DNA of 64,000 nucleotides from Roseburia sp. (GTDB lineage Bacteria > Bacillota > Clostridia > Lachnospirales > Lachnospiraceae), in assembly GCA_026168605.1 (NCBI GenBank), contig JAPFDX010000034.1:138887-202886 (forward strand), written 5' to 3'. Below, in pieces: positions 1 through 8,753 of this stretch. Position 1 is the first letter of the stretch; each line of letters starts with the position of its first letter. The notes under the pieces are model-generated. The model searched no databases, was not told the DNA's origin, and worked only from the letters and a program-made list of their open reading frames with translations. The translations under genes and the position numbers were made by a program.

Positions 1-688
1 GATGCAAAAAAGCGCCCGCCCGTTCGCTGACATAGGTGCGGTAATCCACCGCCGCGACCGTCCAGCGGCTCGTTGTCCTTCGCCTTAACTGCTCCATGTG
101 GATGATCTTGTTTGCCGTCCGCTCAAGAAGCGTCTCGTCGTGCGAGATAAAGAGCACCGGAACAGACACTCTGCTGATAAAACGCTCCAGCCACTCGAGC
201 GTCTCAATGTCGATGTCGTTGGACGGCTCATCCAGAAACAGAGCGTCCGGCTGCTCCATCAGAAGCCTTGCAAGCTGCAGCTTGACCTTCTCCCCACCGG
301 AAAGCTGTCCCATCCGCTGGTCCGCATAAAAAATGTCCGCGGCAAGCCCAAGCTGCCCCGCGATCGCCGCAAGCTCCCTCGGCGACTGCTCATAAAACAC
401 ATCGCTCTGTGCACAAAATTCGTAGACACTTTCCGCCTTCTGCTCCTCTGTCAGTTCCTGCGCCAGATAGCCGATGCGCGCATGATTTTTGATGATCTCT
501 CCGCTGTACTCCGCATAATCCTCCACCAGCCGCTCATCGTACAAAAGCTTTAACAGCGTAGACTTGCCGTTTCCCTCCTCGCCGATCAGCGCCGCCTTGT
601 CGCCGTCGTTTAACACCATCGAAAAATTTTCCAGTATCACCCGCATATCCTTGCGGTGTGTGATCGTCAGATTTTTTACCTGTATCAT
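1..688 (-). CDS. ABC-F family ATPase, C-terminus beyond window
   Basis: This gene is absent from the ORF track because it runs off the left edge. It starts at the ATG at 688, behind a GGAGGAG site (691-697), and about 229 codons are visible. They form a first nucleotide-binding domain with Walker A GEEGNGKST, an LSGGEKVKLQLARLL signature, Walker B ALFLDEPSNDIDIETLEWLE and a VLFISHDETLL switch. The signature joined to a DEPSN..D box, with no membrane segments, is the ABC-F layout. Members act on the ribosome as translation factors or antibiotic-protection proteins. The attenuation-like leader just upstream suggests drug-inducible expression, so a ribosome-protection role is inferred. The second NBD is out of view, so the subfamily cannot be assigned. 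Confidence 0.9.
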   Translation of the reverse strand, partial: MIQVKNLTITHRKDMRVILENFSMVLNDGDKAALIGEEGNGKSTLLKLLYDERLVEDYAEYSGEIIKNHARIGYLAQELTEEQKAESVYEFCAQSDVFYEQSPRELAAIAGQLGLAADIFYADQRMGQLSGGEKVKLQLARLLMEQPDALFLDEPSNDIDIETLEWLERFISRVSVPVLFISHDETLLERTANKIIHMEQLRRRTTSRWTVAAVDYRTYVSERAGAFLH

Positions 689-764
689 AAACTCCTCCGT
701 TTCCGGCAGTGTATGTATTTTGCGGAGCGTTTTTCTTTCCGGGGAACGAAGTTTCCTGGAAAGC

Positions 765-793
765 AAAAAAGGATGCAAGTCTCCTCACATCCT
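765..793 (-). terminator. Intrinsic terminator in ABC-F leader (candidate attenuator)
   Basis: On the minus strand AAAGGATG and CATCCTTT form a stem followed by a run of six T. It lies between the leader peptide (946-969) and the ABC-F start at 688, so it would stop transcription before the gene. A second hairpin with a TTCG loop at 884-897 (CGTCC/GGATG) has an arm of almost the same sequence. That arm could pair alternatively with the terminator arm, which would allow attenuation. Confidence 0.65.
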
Positions 794-945
794 TTCGCCT
801 CTTCCGGTGCAGTCCGAGCCTGCACATAAGTTTTCTATCAATGAAAAGATATTCGTTTCCTGCAAAACACATACCAAAAGAAACATCCCGAAGGACGCCG
901 CTTTACTTCCTGCCTCTCTCTTTTGATATGACTATTTACTTCGTT

Positions 946-969
946 TTATTTGCAGAAAAACCGATACAT
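946..969 (-). CDS. Leader peptide MYRFFCK upstream of ABC-F
   Basis: A seven-codon ORF (MYRFFCK then TAA) with an excellent ribosome site: GAAAGGAG lies five bases before the ATG. It sits about 50 nt downstream of a predicted transcription start, and a terminator hairpin follows about 150 nt later, ahead of the ABC-F gene. Short aromatic or hydrophobic leader peptides like this are known in inducible ABC-F and Erm/Msr genes, for example the msr(D) leader. There, a drug-stalled ribosome changes folding of the leader. Translation and function are inferred from layout only. Confidence 0.6.
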   Translation of the reverse strand: MYRFFCK

Positions 970-1025
970 CTTTTCTCCTTTCTCACCTATAATCCGACGC
1001 CTGCCACTAAGCCGCGTCTATCATT

Positions 1026-1054
1026 ATTCTACATGAGATCCCCTAAAAATACAA
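1026..1054 (-). promoter_or_regulatory. Sigma-A promoter for ABC-F leader transcript
   Basis: On the minus strand TTGTAT (1049-1054) and TAGAAT (1026-1031) are separated by exactly 17 bp. The -35 box overlaps the region just before the stop codon of the MFS gene. The predicted start near 1019 gives an untranslated leader of about 330 nt that contains the leader peptide and the terminator. Confidence 0.55.
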
Positions 1055-1057
1055 GCC

Positions 1058-2359
1058 CTATTCTTCCACGGCGGCAGAATTTATTTCCTCCGGCTCCGCC
1101 TCCAGTCTGATCCGCAGGATTCCTGCCCCGGCAAATACCACCACACAGAGCACGCCACAGATAAGGAAGATCACAGACACCGACACCTTTAACAGCAGCG
1201 CGCTGATCAAAAAGGACATCACCGGCATCACCGCATAAGCCCCCGCGCTGAAAATGGACGCGGCACGCGCCAGATACTGCTCCTCCACGACCTTCATAAA
1301 CTGTACGTTTAGTGTTCCGATCACAAAGCTCACAGAAGCACCCATCCCAAAGACTGTCACCGCACACAGCATGGCGGACAGCAGGAGATCTCCGTAGGTA
1401 AATCTGCTGAGCAGGATCATGGAGACATAGACAATGCCAAGAAAAATGCCGGATACCGACACGAGGGGAAGCGGCTTAAACTTCTGTATCAGATATGGAA
1501 ATACCACCGTTCCGATTCCCAGTCCCACGGTTGACGCCACACCGAACACGCTGAGCAGCTCACTGCCCACGCCAAAGATCTCAACGGTCATTGCCGACTG
1601 TAAAGAATTTAACGGCACGAGCGTTGCATTCGCAAACGCGGCAAGAATACAGAAATTCATCACCGCCTGCTTGTTCTTCACATAGCGGAAACCGTCCTTT
1701 AACGTGCCGAAATATGCCTTCACGCCCGCATTGATGTCCTCTTTCTGGCGCTTTTCCTCCACCTTTACAAGCATCGTGATGATACCTGAAATAAAAAACG
1801 TCGCGCAGTCAATGAGGATCGCTGCACCAACACCAAGCGCCGCGATCAGCACTCCCGCCAGCCCCATGCCGATCAATTCTGTGATCCTGCTCGCCGTAGA
1901 ATTTAAGGAGGTGCCGAAGGCATAGTACTCTTTGTCAAGAATCTTGGGGACGAGCGCCGTGCTCGCCGGCATACAGAAAGCCTCCACCGAGGAGATCGTC
2001 AGCGTAAAGACCGCCAGAACGAGCGGAGTCACCATGTCTGCCAGATACAGCGCCGCCAGTCCCGCCACGATACCGCCGCGCAGAAAGTCCGACACCACAA
2101 CCACGCTTTTCTTGCGCATTCCCTCGACAAATGCCCCGGCAAACGGCTGCAACACCACGCTCGGGATCTGGTTCAGTGCAAAGATCACTGCCGTCCACGC
2201 GGCGCTCCCCGTCACGGCATATACCAGCCACGTAAATGCGATCGCGTCGATCGAATCGCCGAAACGGTTGATCAGATTCGCGACAATGATCTTCATGTAC
2301 TCCTTTTGGCACAGAATGTCTCTGTAACCGATTTTTTTCTCTGTCACATTTTCACTCAT
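1058..2359 (-). CDS. MFS efflux transporter
   Basis: A 433-residue major facilitator protein. It has about 12 hydrophobic segments and an N-terminal pattern (NLINRFGDSIDAIAFTWLVY, then GAFVEGMRKKSVVVVSDFLRG) like the MFS_3/Mef-type drug exporters, which expel small hydrophobic compounds with proton antiport. The length fits the family. The start is the ATG at 2359 behind AAAGGAGGAG. The next gene in the same direction is an ABC-F ATPase with its own leader and promoter, an order reminiscent of mef-msr loci, so drug or host-compound export is plausible. The substrate is not shown by the sequence. Confidence 0.85.
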   Translation of the reverse strand: MSENVTEKKIGYRDILCQKEYMKIIVANLINRFGDSIDAIAFTWLVYAVTGSAAWTAVIFALNQIPSVVLQPFAGAFVEGMRKKSVVVVSDFLRGGIVAGLAALYLADMVTPLVLAVFTLTISSVEAFCMPASTALVPKILDKEYYAFGTSLNSTASRITELIGMGLAGVLIAALGVGAAILIDCATFFISGIITMLVKVEEKRQKEDINAGVKAYFGTLKDGFRYVKNKQAVMNFCILAAFANATLVPLNSLQSAMTVEIFGVGSELLSVFGVASTVGLGIGTVVFPYLIQKFKPLPLVSVSGIFLGIVYVSMILLSRFTYGDLLLSAMLCAVTVFGMGASVSFVIGTLNVQFMKVVEEQYLARAASIFSAGAYAVMPVMSFLISALLLKVSVSVIFLICGVLCVVVFAGAGILRIRLEAEPEEINSAAVEE

Positions 2360-2385
2360 ACGAAACTCCTCCTTTGTTTCTTATC

Positions 2386-2414
2386 ATTATAATCAAAACA
2401 AAGGGAAAATGGAA
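2386..2414 (-). promoter_or_regulatory. Promoter for MFS gene
   Basis: On the minus strand TTCCAT (2409-2414), a 17-bp spacer and TATAAT (2386-2391) lie 27 bp before the MFS start codon. The -10 is perfect and the -35 is moderate. Confidence 0.5.
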
Positions 2415-2418
2415 TACT

Positions 2419-3675
2419 TTACAGCAAAAACTGCGCCAGCACATAGTTGCTCACCTCCTGCCCGCGCTTCGTGAGAAAAATCTGCCCGGCACGTTTCGCC
2501 AGCAATCCCTCCTCCTTCAGTGACTGCATCACCTCCTGATAGACCGCCTCGATCTCGATGCCGAAATTCTGCGCAAAGCGCTCTCTCGACACGCCGTCCG
2601 TCATGCGCAGTCCCAAAAACATAAATTCCTCCATCTGCGCCTTGCGCGGTATGCGCTCCGCCGTCTCATGGAGATTTGTCATAGGAATGACTTGCGCGCT
2701 TTGCCTGCACGCCGCCTGATTCGCAACATCCCCGCTGCCGGGCGCCGCGGTCTGGCGCAGTTCCTCCTTAATATGCACTGTCTTCTCCAAATATTTGTAC
2801 AAATCAGAAACATTGGTGTAGCGGATATTTTCCATCAGGGACGCCGCACCAATCCCAAGACCCAAATAATTCGCCCTCTGCCAGTAGCCGATGTTGTGAC
2901 GGCAGGCATACCCCGGCTTTGCAAAATTGGAGATCTCATACTGTTCATATCCCGCGTCCGAAAGCAGCTCCTCCGTCAGCCGCGTCGTCCGCAAAACCTC
3001 CTCCTCTGTGGGCAGAGCCGCCGTCGGCTCTCCTGCGCTCTGTCTCTTTGCGTCCTCCTGATAGCGCACATAAAACGGCGTCCCCTCCTCAATGATCAGA
3101 GAGTACACCGAAATATGCTCCGGCTTTAAGCGGATGATCTGGCGCAGCGTATGCGAAAAGCTCTCTGCGGTCTGTCCCGGCAGAGAGTTCATCAGATCGA
3201 TATTGATATTGGTAAATCCGTTTCTGCGCGCCAGTTCATAGGTCTTCAAAAACTGTCCGTAGGTGTGAATCCTCCCCAGAAGCCGCAGTTCCCTCTCGTC
3301 CGCCGACTGTAACCCGATACTGATGCGGTTGATGCCGGCACGCCGATAGGCGGCAAACTTTCCGTCTGTCACCGTTCCCGGATTGCACTCGATCGAAATC
3401 TCTGCCTCCGGCGACAGTGAAAAATGACTGCGCACAGCGCTCATGATCCCGGACATCAGCTCCTCGTCCAGCCACGACGGCGTACCCCCGCCGATATAGA
3501 CGCTTGTGACGGTATACTCCCGGCATTTTTCTCCGTAATAGGCGATCTCACGCAGCAGCGCCTCCACATAGGCGTGCTGCGTGTGCTCGTCCGCCCGGAA
3601 AGAGAGAAAATCGCAGTACTCACACTTTTTCATGCAAAACGGAATATGGATATACAATTCCAGTTCTTTTTTCAT
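2419..3675 (-). CDS. hemW: HemW-like radical SAM heme chaperone
   Basis: A radical SAM protein of about 418 residues. The cluster motif CxxxCxxC is CMKKCEYC at residues 14-21, followed by DF rather than the extra cysteine of true coproporphyrinogen III dehydrogenase (HemN). This points to HemW, which binds heme and is proposed to deliver it to apoproteins. Other family marks are YIGGGTPSWL, SIECNPGT and YEISNFAKPGYACRHN. The track starts at a TTG; I prefer the ATG at 3675 because it begins directly at the conserved ELYIHIPFC. Two Ala/Gln-rich insertions lengthen it relative to usual HemW. It follows lepA, a common order in Firmicutes, and the two are probably cotranscribed. Confidence 0.87.
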   Translation of the reverse strand: MKKELELYIHIPFCMKKCEYCDFLSFRADEHTQHAYVEALLREIAYYGEKCREYTVTSVYIGGGTPSWLDEELMSGIMSAVRSHFSLSPEAEISIECNPGTVTDGKFAAYRRAGINRISIGLQSADERELRLLGRIHTYGQFLKTYELARRNGFTNINIDLMNSLPGQTAESFSHTLRQIIRLKPEHISVYSLIIEEGTPFYVRYQEDAKRQSAGEPTAALPTEEEVLRTTRLTEELLSDAGYEQYEISNFAKPGYACRHNIGYWQRANYLGLGIGAASLMENIRYTNVSDLYKYLEKTVHIKEELRQTAAPGSGDVANQAACRQSAQVIPMTNLHETAERIPRKAQMEEFMFLGLRMTDGVSRERFAQNFGIEIEAVYQEVMQSLKEEGLLAKRAGQIFLTKRGQEVSNYVLAQFLL

Positions 3676-3704
3676 TCTCTCATCCACACTTCCCAAAACA
3701 CGGC

Positions 3705-5516
3705 TTAATCCTCGTCCAGCTTTAAGACGCTCATAAATGCCTCCTGCGGGATCTCCACGTTTCCGACCTGGCGCATCCGCTTCTTTCCTTCCTTCTGCTT
3801 CTCCAAAAGCTTTCGCTTACGGGAAATATCGCCGCCGTAGCACTTCGCGAGAACGTCCTTGCGCATCGCCTTGACCGTCTCGCGCGCGATCACCTTACCG
3901 CCGACCGCCGCCTGGATCGGGATCTCAAACAGGTGTCTCGGGATCTCCTCCTTTAACCGCTCGCACATTCTCCTGCCCCGGTCATAGGCACTGTCCTTAA
4001 ACACGATAAAGGAAAGTGCGTCCACCTGCTCGCGGTTGATCAGAATATCAAGCTTCACCAGCTCGGAGCGCTCGTACCCCTTCAGCTCATAGTCAAAGGA
4101 CGCATAGCCCCGCGAGCGCGATTTGAGCGCATCGAAGAAATCATAGATGATCTCATTGAGCGGCAGATCGTATTTGATGAGCGCACGCGTTTTCTCAATG
4201 TATTCCATACTGATGTACACGCCGCGCCGCTCCTGACAGAGGCTCATGATCGCGCCGACATAATCGCTTGACACCATGATCTCTGCCGCCACGACCGGCT
4301 CCTCCATGTATTCGATCTCGGACGGGTCCGGAAGATTGGACGGATTCGTCAGCTCGATTACCTCGCCGTCCGTCTTGTGCACCTTGTAGATAACGCCCGG
4401 CGCCGTCGTGACGAGATCGAGATTAAACTCGCGCTCCAGGCGCTCCTGAATGATCTCTAAATGCAGCAGACCCAGAAATCCACAGCGGAATCCGAATCCG
4501 AGCGCCAGGGAGGTCTCCGGCTCATACTGTAAGGATGCGTCATTGATCTGAAGCTTCTCTAAGGCATCGCGCAGATCCGGATACTTCGCACTGTCCGCCG
4601 GATACATTCCGCAGTATACCATCGGATTGACTTTCTTATAACCCGGCAGCGGTTTGTCGCACGGACGCGCCACATTCGTCACCGTGTCGCCGACGCGCGT
4701 ATCCCGCACATTTTTGATGCTCGCGCACAGATAGCCGACCATTCCGGCGGAGAGCTCCTCACACGGAATAAACTGCCCCGCGCCGAAATATCCGACCTCC
4801 GTCACCTCGGACTGTGCTCCGGTCGCCATCATGCGGATCGGATCTCCGACCCGGACCGTCCCCTCCTTGATGCGGCAGAATACGATCACACCCTTGTAGG
4901 AATCGTAGAGCGCATCAAAGATCAGTGCCTGAAGCGGTGCGTCTGCATCCCCCTCCGGCGCCGGTATCTTCTCCACGATCTGCTCTAAGACTTCCCCGAT
5001 ATTGAGTCCCGTCTTGGCGGAAATGCGCGGCGCATCCGCCGCCTCAATTCCGATCACATCCTCGATCTCCTGCACGACCTCATCCGGCTGCGCGCTCGGC
5101 AGATCGATCTTGTTGATCACCGGCATCACATCCAGATCATGATCGAGCGCCAGATAGACATTTGCCAGCGTCTGCGCCTCCACGCCCTGCGCCGCGTCCA
5201 CGACGAGGATCGCCCCGTCGCAGGCGGCAAGGCTGCGCGACACCTCATAGTTAAAGTCCACGTGTCCCGGCGTGTCGATCAGGTTGAATACATACTCCTC
5301 GCCGTCCTTCGCCTTGTAGATAATGCGCACCGCCTGCGACTTGATCGTAATGCCGCGCTCGCGCTCCAGGTCCATGTTGTCGAGAACCTGCGCCTGCATT
5401 TCGCGGCTCGTGAGTGTCCCGGTGCTCTCTATAATGCGGTCGGCAAGCGTCGATTTGCCGTGGTCAATATGTGCAATGATACAAAAATTTCTGATTTTAC
5501 TCTGGTCCATAGACAT
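3705..5516 (-). CDS. lepA: Elongation factor 4 (LepA GTPase)
   Basis: A translational GTPase of 603 residues, the usual EF4 length. G motifs are AHIDHGKST (G1), a RGITIKSQ switch I, DTPGHVDF (G3) and NKIDLP (G4), followed by EF-G-like domains. The EF4-specific C-terminal domain is basic ([19 protein letters not shown]). EF4 binds stalled or pre-translocation ribosomes and is reported to promote back-translocation and ribosome biogenesis. The track ORF is 21 residues too long. The ATG at 5516 ([11 protein letters not shown]) has an AGGAGG site seven bases upstream. The hemW reading frame begins about 30 bp downstream. Confidence 0.97.
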   Translation of the reverse strand: MSMDQSKIRNFCIIAHIDHGKSTLADRIIESTGTLTSREMQAQVLDNMDLERERGITIKSQAVRIIYKAKDGEEYVFNLIDTPGHVDFNYEVSRSLAACDGAILVVDAAQGVEAQTLANVYLALDHDLDVMPVINKIDLPSAQPDEVVQEIEDVIGIEAADAPRISAKTGLNIGEVLEQIVEKIPAPEGDADAPLQALIFDALYDSYKGVIVFCRIKEGTVRVGDPIRMMATGAQSEVTEVGYFGAGQFIPCEELSAGMVGYLCASIKNVRDTRVGDTVTNVARPCDKPLPGYKKVNPMVYCGMYPADSAKYPDLRDALEKLQINDASLQYEPETSLALGFGFRCGFLGLLHLEIIQERLEREFNLDLVTTAPGVIYKVHKTDGEVIELTNPSNLPDPSEIEYMEEPVVAAEIMVSSDYVGAIMSLCQERRGVYISMEYIEKTRALIKYDLPLNEIIYDFFDALKSRSRGYASFDYELKGYERSELVKLDILINREQVDALSFIVFKDSAYDRGRRMCERLKEEIPRHLFEIPIQAAVGGKVIARETVKAMRKDVLAKCYGGDISRKRKLLEKQKEGKKRMRQVGNVEIPQEAFMSVLKLDED

Positions 5517-5601
5517 GAAATGTCCTCCTGATTTCGCATTCTCCTGCACATTATACGCGATAAAGGAAAGACGCGTCAAGTAGACGCGTCAGGTAAAGTT
5601 C

Positions 5602-6534
5602 CTATGACTGAAATAATGCTGTGGAATAATAGCGGTCTCCGCTGTCCGGCAGTAAGACGACAACGGTCTTTCCCTTATGTTCCGGTTTCTTCGCCCAGTC
5701 CACGGCTGCCTTTAACGCCGCGCCGGAGGAGATACCGACCAGGACGCCCTCGCTGCGCGCGATCTCTTTTGCAAAGGCAACCGCATCCGCATCCTCCACG
5801 GTCTGCACCTCATCGTAGATCTCCGTATTTAAGATCGCTGGCACAAATCCCGCGCCGATTCCCTGAATCCCATGCTTTCCGCCCACTCCGGTGGAAAGTA
5901 CCGGGGAACCCGCAGGCTCGACGGCGATCACAGTAAGCTCTCCGTTTTTCTCCTTCAGATATCTCCCGGCTCCGGTGATCGTACCGCCCGTGCCAACGCC
6001 TGCGACAAACGCATCGATCGCCCCGTCGGTATCCTCCCAGATCTCCGGCCCGGTCGTCTTGTAGTGCGCCGTGGGATTTGCCGGATTCTCAAACTGCCCC
6101 GCGATAAAGCTGTCCGGGATCTCATCCGCGAGTTCCTTCGCCTTCGCGATCGCGCCGGACATTCCCTTTGCGCCCTCAGAAAGCACCACCTCTGCGCCAT
6201 ACGCGCGGATAAGATTTCTGCGCTCCACGCTCATCGTCTCCGGGATCACGATGATCAGACGGTAGCCGCGCGCCGCCGCGATCGCAGCCAGACCGATGCC
6301 CGTGTTGCCGGAGGTCGGCTCAATGATCGTCGAACCCTCCTTTAAAATACCTCTTCGCTCTGCATCCTCGATCATTTCGCGCGCCACGCGGTCCTTCACA
6401 CTGCCCGCCGGATTCAGGTACTCCAGCTTTGCCAGAAGCCTTACCGAAAGCCCGTGCGCCTCCTCCATATGCTTCAACTCCACCAGCGGCGTATTGCCGG
6501 TCAGTTCATATGCTCCACTGTAAATCTTTCCCAT
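5602..6534 (-). CDS. cysK: Cysteine synthase (O-acetylserine sulfhydrylase)
   Basis: A PLP enzyme of 310 residues that makes L-cysteine from O-acetylserine and sulfide. The PLP lysine lies in NPAGSVKDRVA, the substrate loop is EPTSGNTGIGLA, the phosphate-binding loop is GTGGTITGAGRYLKEK, and SSGAA lies near the C-terminus. The ATG at 6534 follows AAAGGAG with a seven-base spacer; the upstream extension in the track overlaps the Rrf2 gene. It is the last gene of nifS-iscU-rrf2-cysK, linking cysteine supply to the desulfurase that consumes it. In Bacillus, CysK also binds the Rrf2 regulator CymR as a corepressor. Whether that happens here is unknown. Confidence 0.95.
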   Translation of the reverse strand: MGKIYSGAYELTGNTPLVELKHMEEAHGLSVRLLAKLEYLNPAGSVKDRVAREMIEDAERRGILKEGSTIIEPTSGNTGIGLAAIAAARGYRLIIVIPETMSVERRNLIRAYGAEVVLSEGAKGMSGAIAKAKELADEIPDSFIAGQFENPANPTAHYKTTGPEIWEDTDGAIDAFVAGVGTGGTITGAGRYLKEKNGELTVIAVEPAGSPVLSTGVGGKHGIQGIGAGFVPAILNTEIYDEVQTVEDADAVAFAKEIARSEGVLVGISSGAALKAAVDWAKKPEHKGKTVVVLLPDSGDRYYSTALFQS

Positions 6535-6562
6535 TTGCTGTCTCCTTTCACTGTCTGCCCGC

Positions 6563-6976
6563 TCACGGCTGCTGCCACGCAACCAGATCCGCAAGCGTCA
6601 CATTGTCCACCACATCGCGGATCGCCTGATCCACCTTTTCCCATAAGATGATCGTCGCACACTGTCCCTGCTTGGGACAGTTGACGTGCCCTGTCGAGAG
6701 GCATTCGACCGGGGCGAGCGAGCCCTCCGTGAGGCGGAGCACATCGCCGATGACATATTCGCCGAGTGGTTTCGTCAGGCGGTAGCCGCCCTGAAATCCC
6801 CTTGTGCTGCTCACATATCCCGCCTTGTTTAAAATCGCCATAATCTGCTCTGTGTATTTCACTGAGATGTCCTGTCTGGTCGCGATCTCCTTGACCGACA
6901 CCGGGTGTTCTGCTCCATTGACAGCCAGATCATAAAGAATATGAATCGCATATCTTCCTTTTGTCGTTATCTTCAC
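6563..6976 (-). CDS. Rrf2-family regulator with three Cys (IscR-like)
   Basis: A 137-residue Rrf2 winged-helix regulator (MKITTKGRYAIHILYDLAVN). The wing region carries three cysteines in a C-x7-C-x5-C pattern (ECLSTGHVNCPKQGQC), the spacing seen in iron-sulfur-binding Rrf2 proteins such as RirA and close to that in IscR. CymR-type members lack this set. The start is a GTG; a purine-rich AAAGGGG lies 12 bases upstream, so the start is somewhat uncertain. It lies between iscU and cysK and probably controls this operon through the palindrome at 8696-8721 by sensing cluster status. That role is inferred. Confidence 0.88.
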   Translation of the reverse strand: MKITTKGRYAIHILYDLAVNGAEHPVSVKEIATRQDISVKYTEQIMAILNKAGYVSSTRGFQGGYRLTKPLGEYVIGDVLRLTEGSLAPVECLSTGHVNCPKQGQCATIILWEKVDQAIRDVVDNVTLADLVAWQQP

Positions 6977-7014
6977 TCCGCATTCATACCCCTTTCATCA
7001 AAAAATACCGGCTC

Positions 7015-7452
7015 TTAGTAATCCTCTTCCTCCTCTTCCTCGTGGATGTCTGTCTTCGGCTTCTCAAGACCTTCGATCTTGATACCGTTTTTCTCTGCAT
7101 AATCCCAGAGCGCGGAATGGATTGCCTCCTCGGCAAGCAGCGAACAGTGCACCTTCACCGGAGGAAGTCCGTCCAACGCCTCCATCACCGCTTTGTTTGT
7201 CACCTTAAGCGCCTCCTCAACCGTCTTGCCCTTCACCAGCTCTGTTGCCATACTGCTCGTTGCAACCGCAGCGCCGCAGCCAAAAGTCTTAAACTTGCAG
7301 TCCCGGATCACCTGATTTTCATCAATGTCGAGATACATACGCATAATGTCCCCACACTTGGGATTCCCGACTGTACCGACTCCACTTGCGTTTTCGATTT
7401 CTCCCATATTTCTTGGATTCTGAAAATGATCCATCACTTTTTCTGTATACAT
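7015..7452 (-). CDS. iscU: IscU/NifU-like Fe-S scaffold
   Basis: A 145-residue scaffold on which iron-sulfur clusters are assembled. The three ligand cysteines are in NPKCGD, FGCGAAVA and KVHCSLLAEEAI, and the aspartate after the first is present. The C-terminus is an acidic tail (HEEEEEEDY). I start at the ATG at 7452 (MYTEKVMDHFQNPRN) behind AGAGGA; the track extension adds ten residues not seen in the family. It lies 32 bp after nifS, so the two are a classic sulfur-donor and scaffold pair. Confidence 0.94.
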   Translation of the reverse strand: MYTEKVMDHFQNPRNMGEIENASGVGTVGNPKCGDIMRMYLDIDENQVIRDCKFKTFGCGAAVATSSMATELVKGKTVEEALKVTNKAVMEALDGLPPVKVHCSLLAEEAIHSALWDYAEKNGIKIEGLEKPKTDIHEEEEEEDY

Positions 7453-7484
7453 ACTTTTTTCCTCTCTTTCTTCAACCAAATAAT

Positions 7485-8669
7485 TTACGAATTTTTCTTC
7501 ACAAAGTCCTCGTAAAGAGGAGACATCCCACGCAGGCGTTCGATCACCTGTTTGAGGTTATCCACGACAAAATCTGCCTCCTCCATCGTCGTCTCATCGC
7601 TTAAGGAAAGTCGCAGCGAACCGTGTGCGATCTCATGCGGCAGACCGATGGCAAGCAGCACATGGGACGGATCGAGCGAACCCGAGGTGCACGCGGAACC
7701 GCTGGATGCGCAGATGCCCTTGCCGTCGAGCATGATCAGCATCGACTCTCCCTCGATAAAGCGGAAACAGAAGTTCACGTTGTTTGGCAGACGCTGCTCT
7801 CTGTCCCCGTTTAATTTCGCGTACGGAATCTCCTTCTCGATGCGCTCGATCAGATGGTCTCTGACCCTTCGCTCCTTTCCGGTGATCTCCTCCATATTCT
7901 TCGTTGCGATCTCCGCCGCTTTGGCAAATCCGATGATTCCGGTCACATTCTCCGTGCCCGCTCTTCTCCTGCGCTCCTGCGCGCCGCCGTGTACAAAGGA
8001 GCGAATCTTCACACCCTTGCGGATGTAGAGGAAACCGATACCCTTCGGTCCGTGGATCTTGTGTGCGCTGGCACTCATCATATCGATATTCATCGCCTCC
8101 ACGTCGATCGGCACCTGTGTGTACGCCTGCACCGCGTCGGTGTGGAACAGCACGCCGTGCTCGTGTGCGATCCGTCCGATCTCTGCGACCGGCTCGATCG
8201 TTCCGATCTCATTGTTTGCAAACATCACAGAGATCAGGATCGTGTCCGGACGGATGGCAGCCTCCAGTTCCTCCGGTCTCACCAGACCGTTCTCATCCAC
8301 ATCCAGATAGGTGACCTCAAATCCCTTCTGCTCCAGATATTCGCAGGTGTGGAGGATCGCGTGGTGCTCGATCTTCGTCGTAATGATATGTCTGCCCTTC
8401 TCCCCGTATGCCTCCGCTGTCGCCTTTAACGCCCAGTTATCGGACTCCGAACCGCCCGCGGTAAAATAAATATTCTCCGCTGTCGTGTGGATCGTGCCCG
8501 CGATCGTCTCCCGCGCATCGGTGACCGCCTTCTTCGTCTCCGCTGATATACTGTATATGCTGGATGGATTGCCGAACTTTTCCGTAAAATACGGGAGCAT
8601 CGCCTCTAAAACCTCCGGTCTGACCGGCGTCGTCGCTGCGTTATCCATGTAAATGATTTTCTTGTCCAT
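7485..8669 (-). CDS. nifS: Cysteine desulfurase (NifS/IscS type)
   Basis: A PLP enzyme of 394 residues that takes sulfur from cysteine as a persulfide for cluster assembly. The PLP lysine is in SASAHKIHGPKGIGFL and the catalytic cysteine loop is CASSGSACTSGSLDPSHVL. The loop is long, as in group I (IscS/NifS) enzymes. The N-terminal YMDNAATTPVRPEV is typical. It is the first gene of the nifS-iscU-rrf2-cysK operon, directly after the promoter and palindrome at 8696-8752. Confidence 0.95.
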   Translation of the reverse strand: MDKKIIYMDNAATTPVRPEVLEAMLPYFTEKFGNPSSIYSISAETKKAVTDARETIAGTIHTTAENIYFTAGGSESDNWALKATAEAYGEKGRHIITTKIEHHAILHTCEYLEQKGFEVTYLDVDENGLVRPEELEAAIRPDTILISVMFANNEIGTIEPVAEIGRIAHEHGVLFHTDAVQAYTQVPIDVEAMNIDMMSASAHKIHGPKGIGFLYIRKGVKIRSFVHGGAQERRRRAGTENVTGIIGFAKAAEIATKNMEEITGKERRVRDHLIERIEKEIPYAKLNGDREQRLPNNVNFCFRFIEGESMLIMLDGKGICASSGSACTSGSLDPSHVLLAIGLPHEIAHGSLRLSLSDETTMEEADFVVDNLKQVIERLRGMSPLYEDFVKKNS

Positions 8670-8695
8670 GTTCTTACCATGCCTTTCTGGTTCAT

Positions 8696-8721
8696 TTCAT
8701 ATCATAGTTGTATGATATGAA
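8696..8721. promoter_or_regulatory. Perfect 11-bp palindrome, likely Rrf2 operator
   Basis: TTCATATCATA and TATGATATGAA are perfect inverted arms around a 4-bp centre. They lie at and just after the predicted transcription start of the nifS operon, and the first base overlaps the alternative TATAAT -10. This is a repressor position, and the operon encodes an Rrf2 regulator, so it is the best operator candidate. The pairing of regulator and site is inferred. Confidence 0.6.
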
Positions 8722-8723
8722 TT

Positions 8724-8752
8724 ATACTAGTACCATTTTGGGAGTTTGTCAA
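8724..8752 (-). promoter_or_regulatory. Promoter of nifS-iscU-rrf2-cysK
   Basis: On the minus strand TTGACA (8747-8752) is followed at 17 bp by TAGTAT (8724-8729) and at 20 bp by an overlapping TATAAT (8721-8726). The -35 lies immediately downstream of the terminator of the larE operon. Confidence 0.65.
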
Positions 8753-8753
8753 G

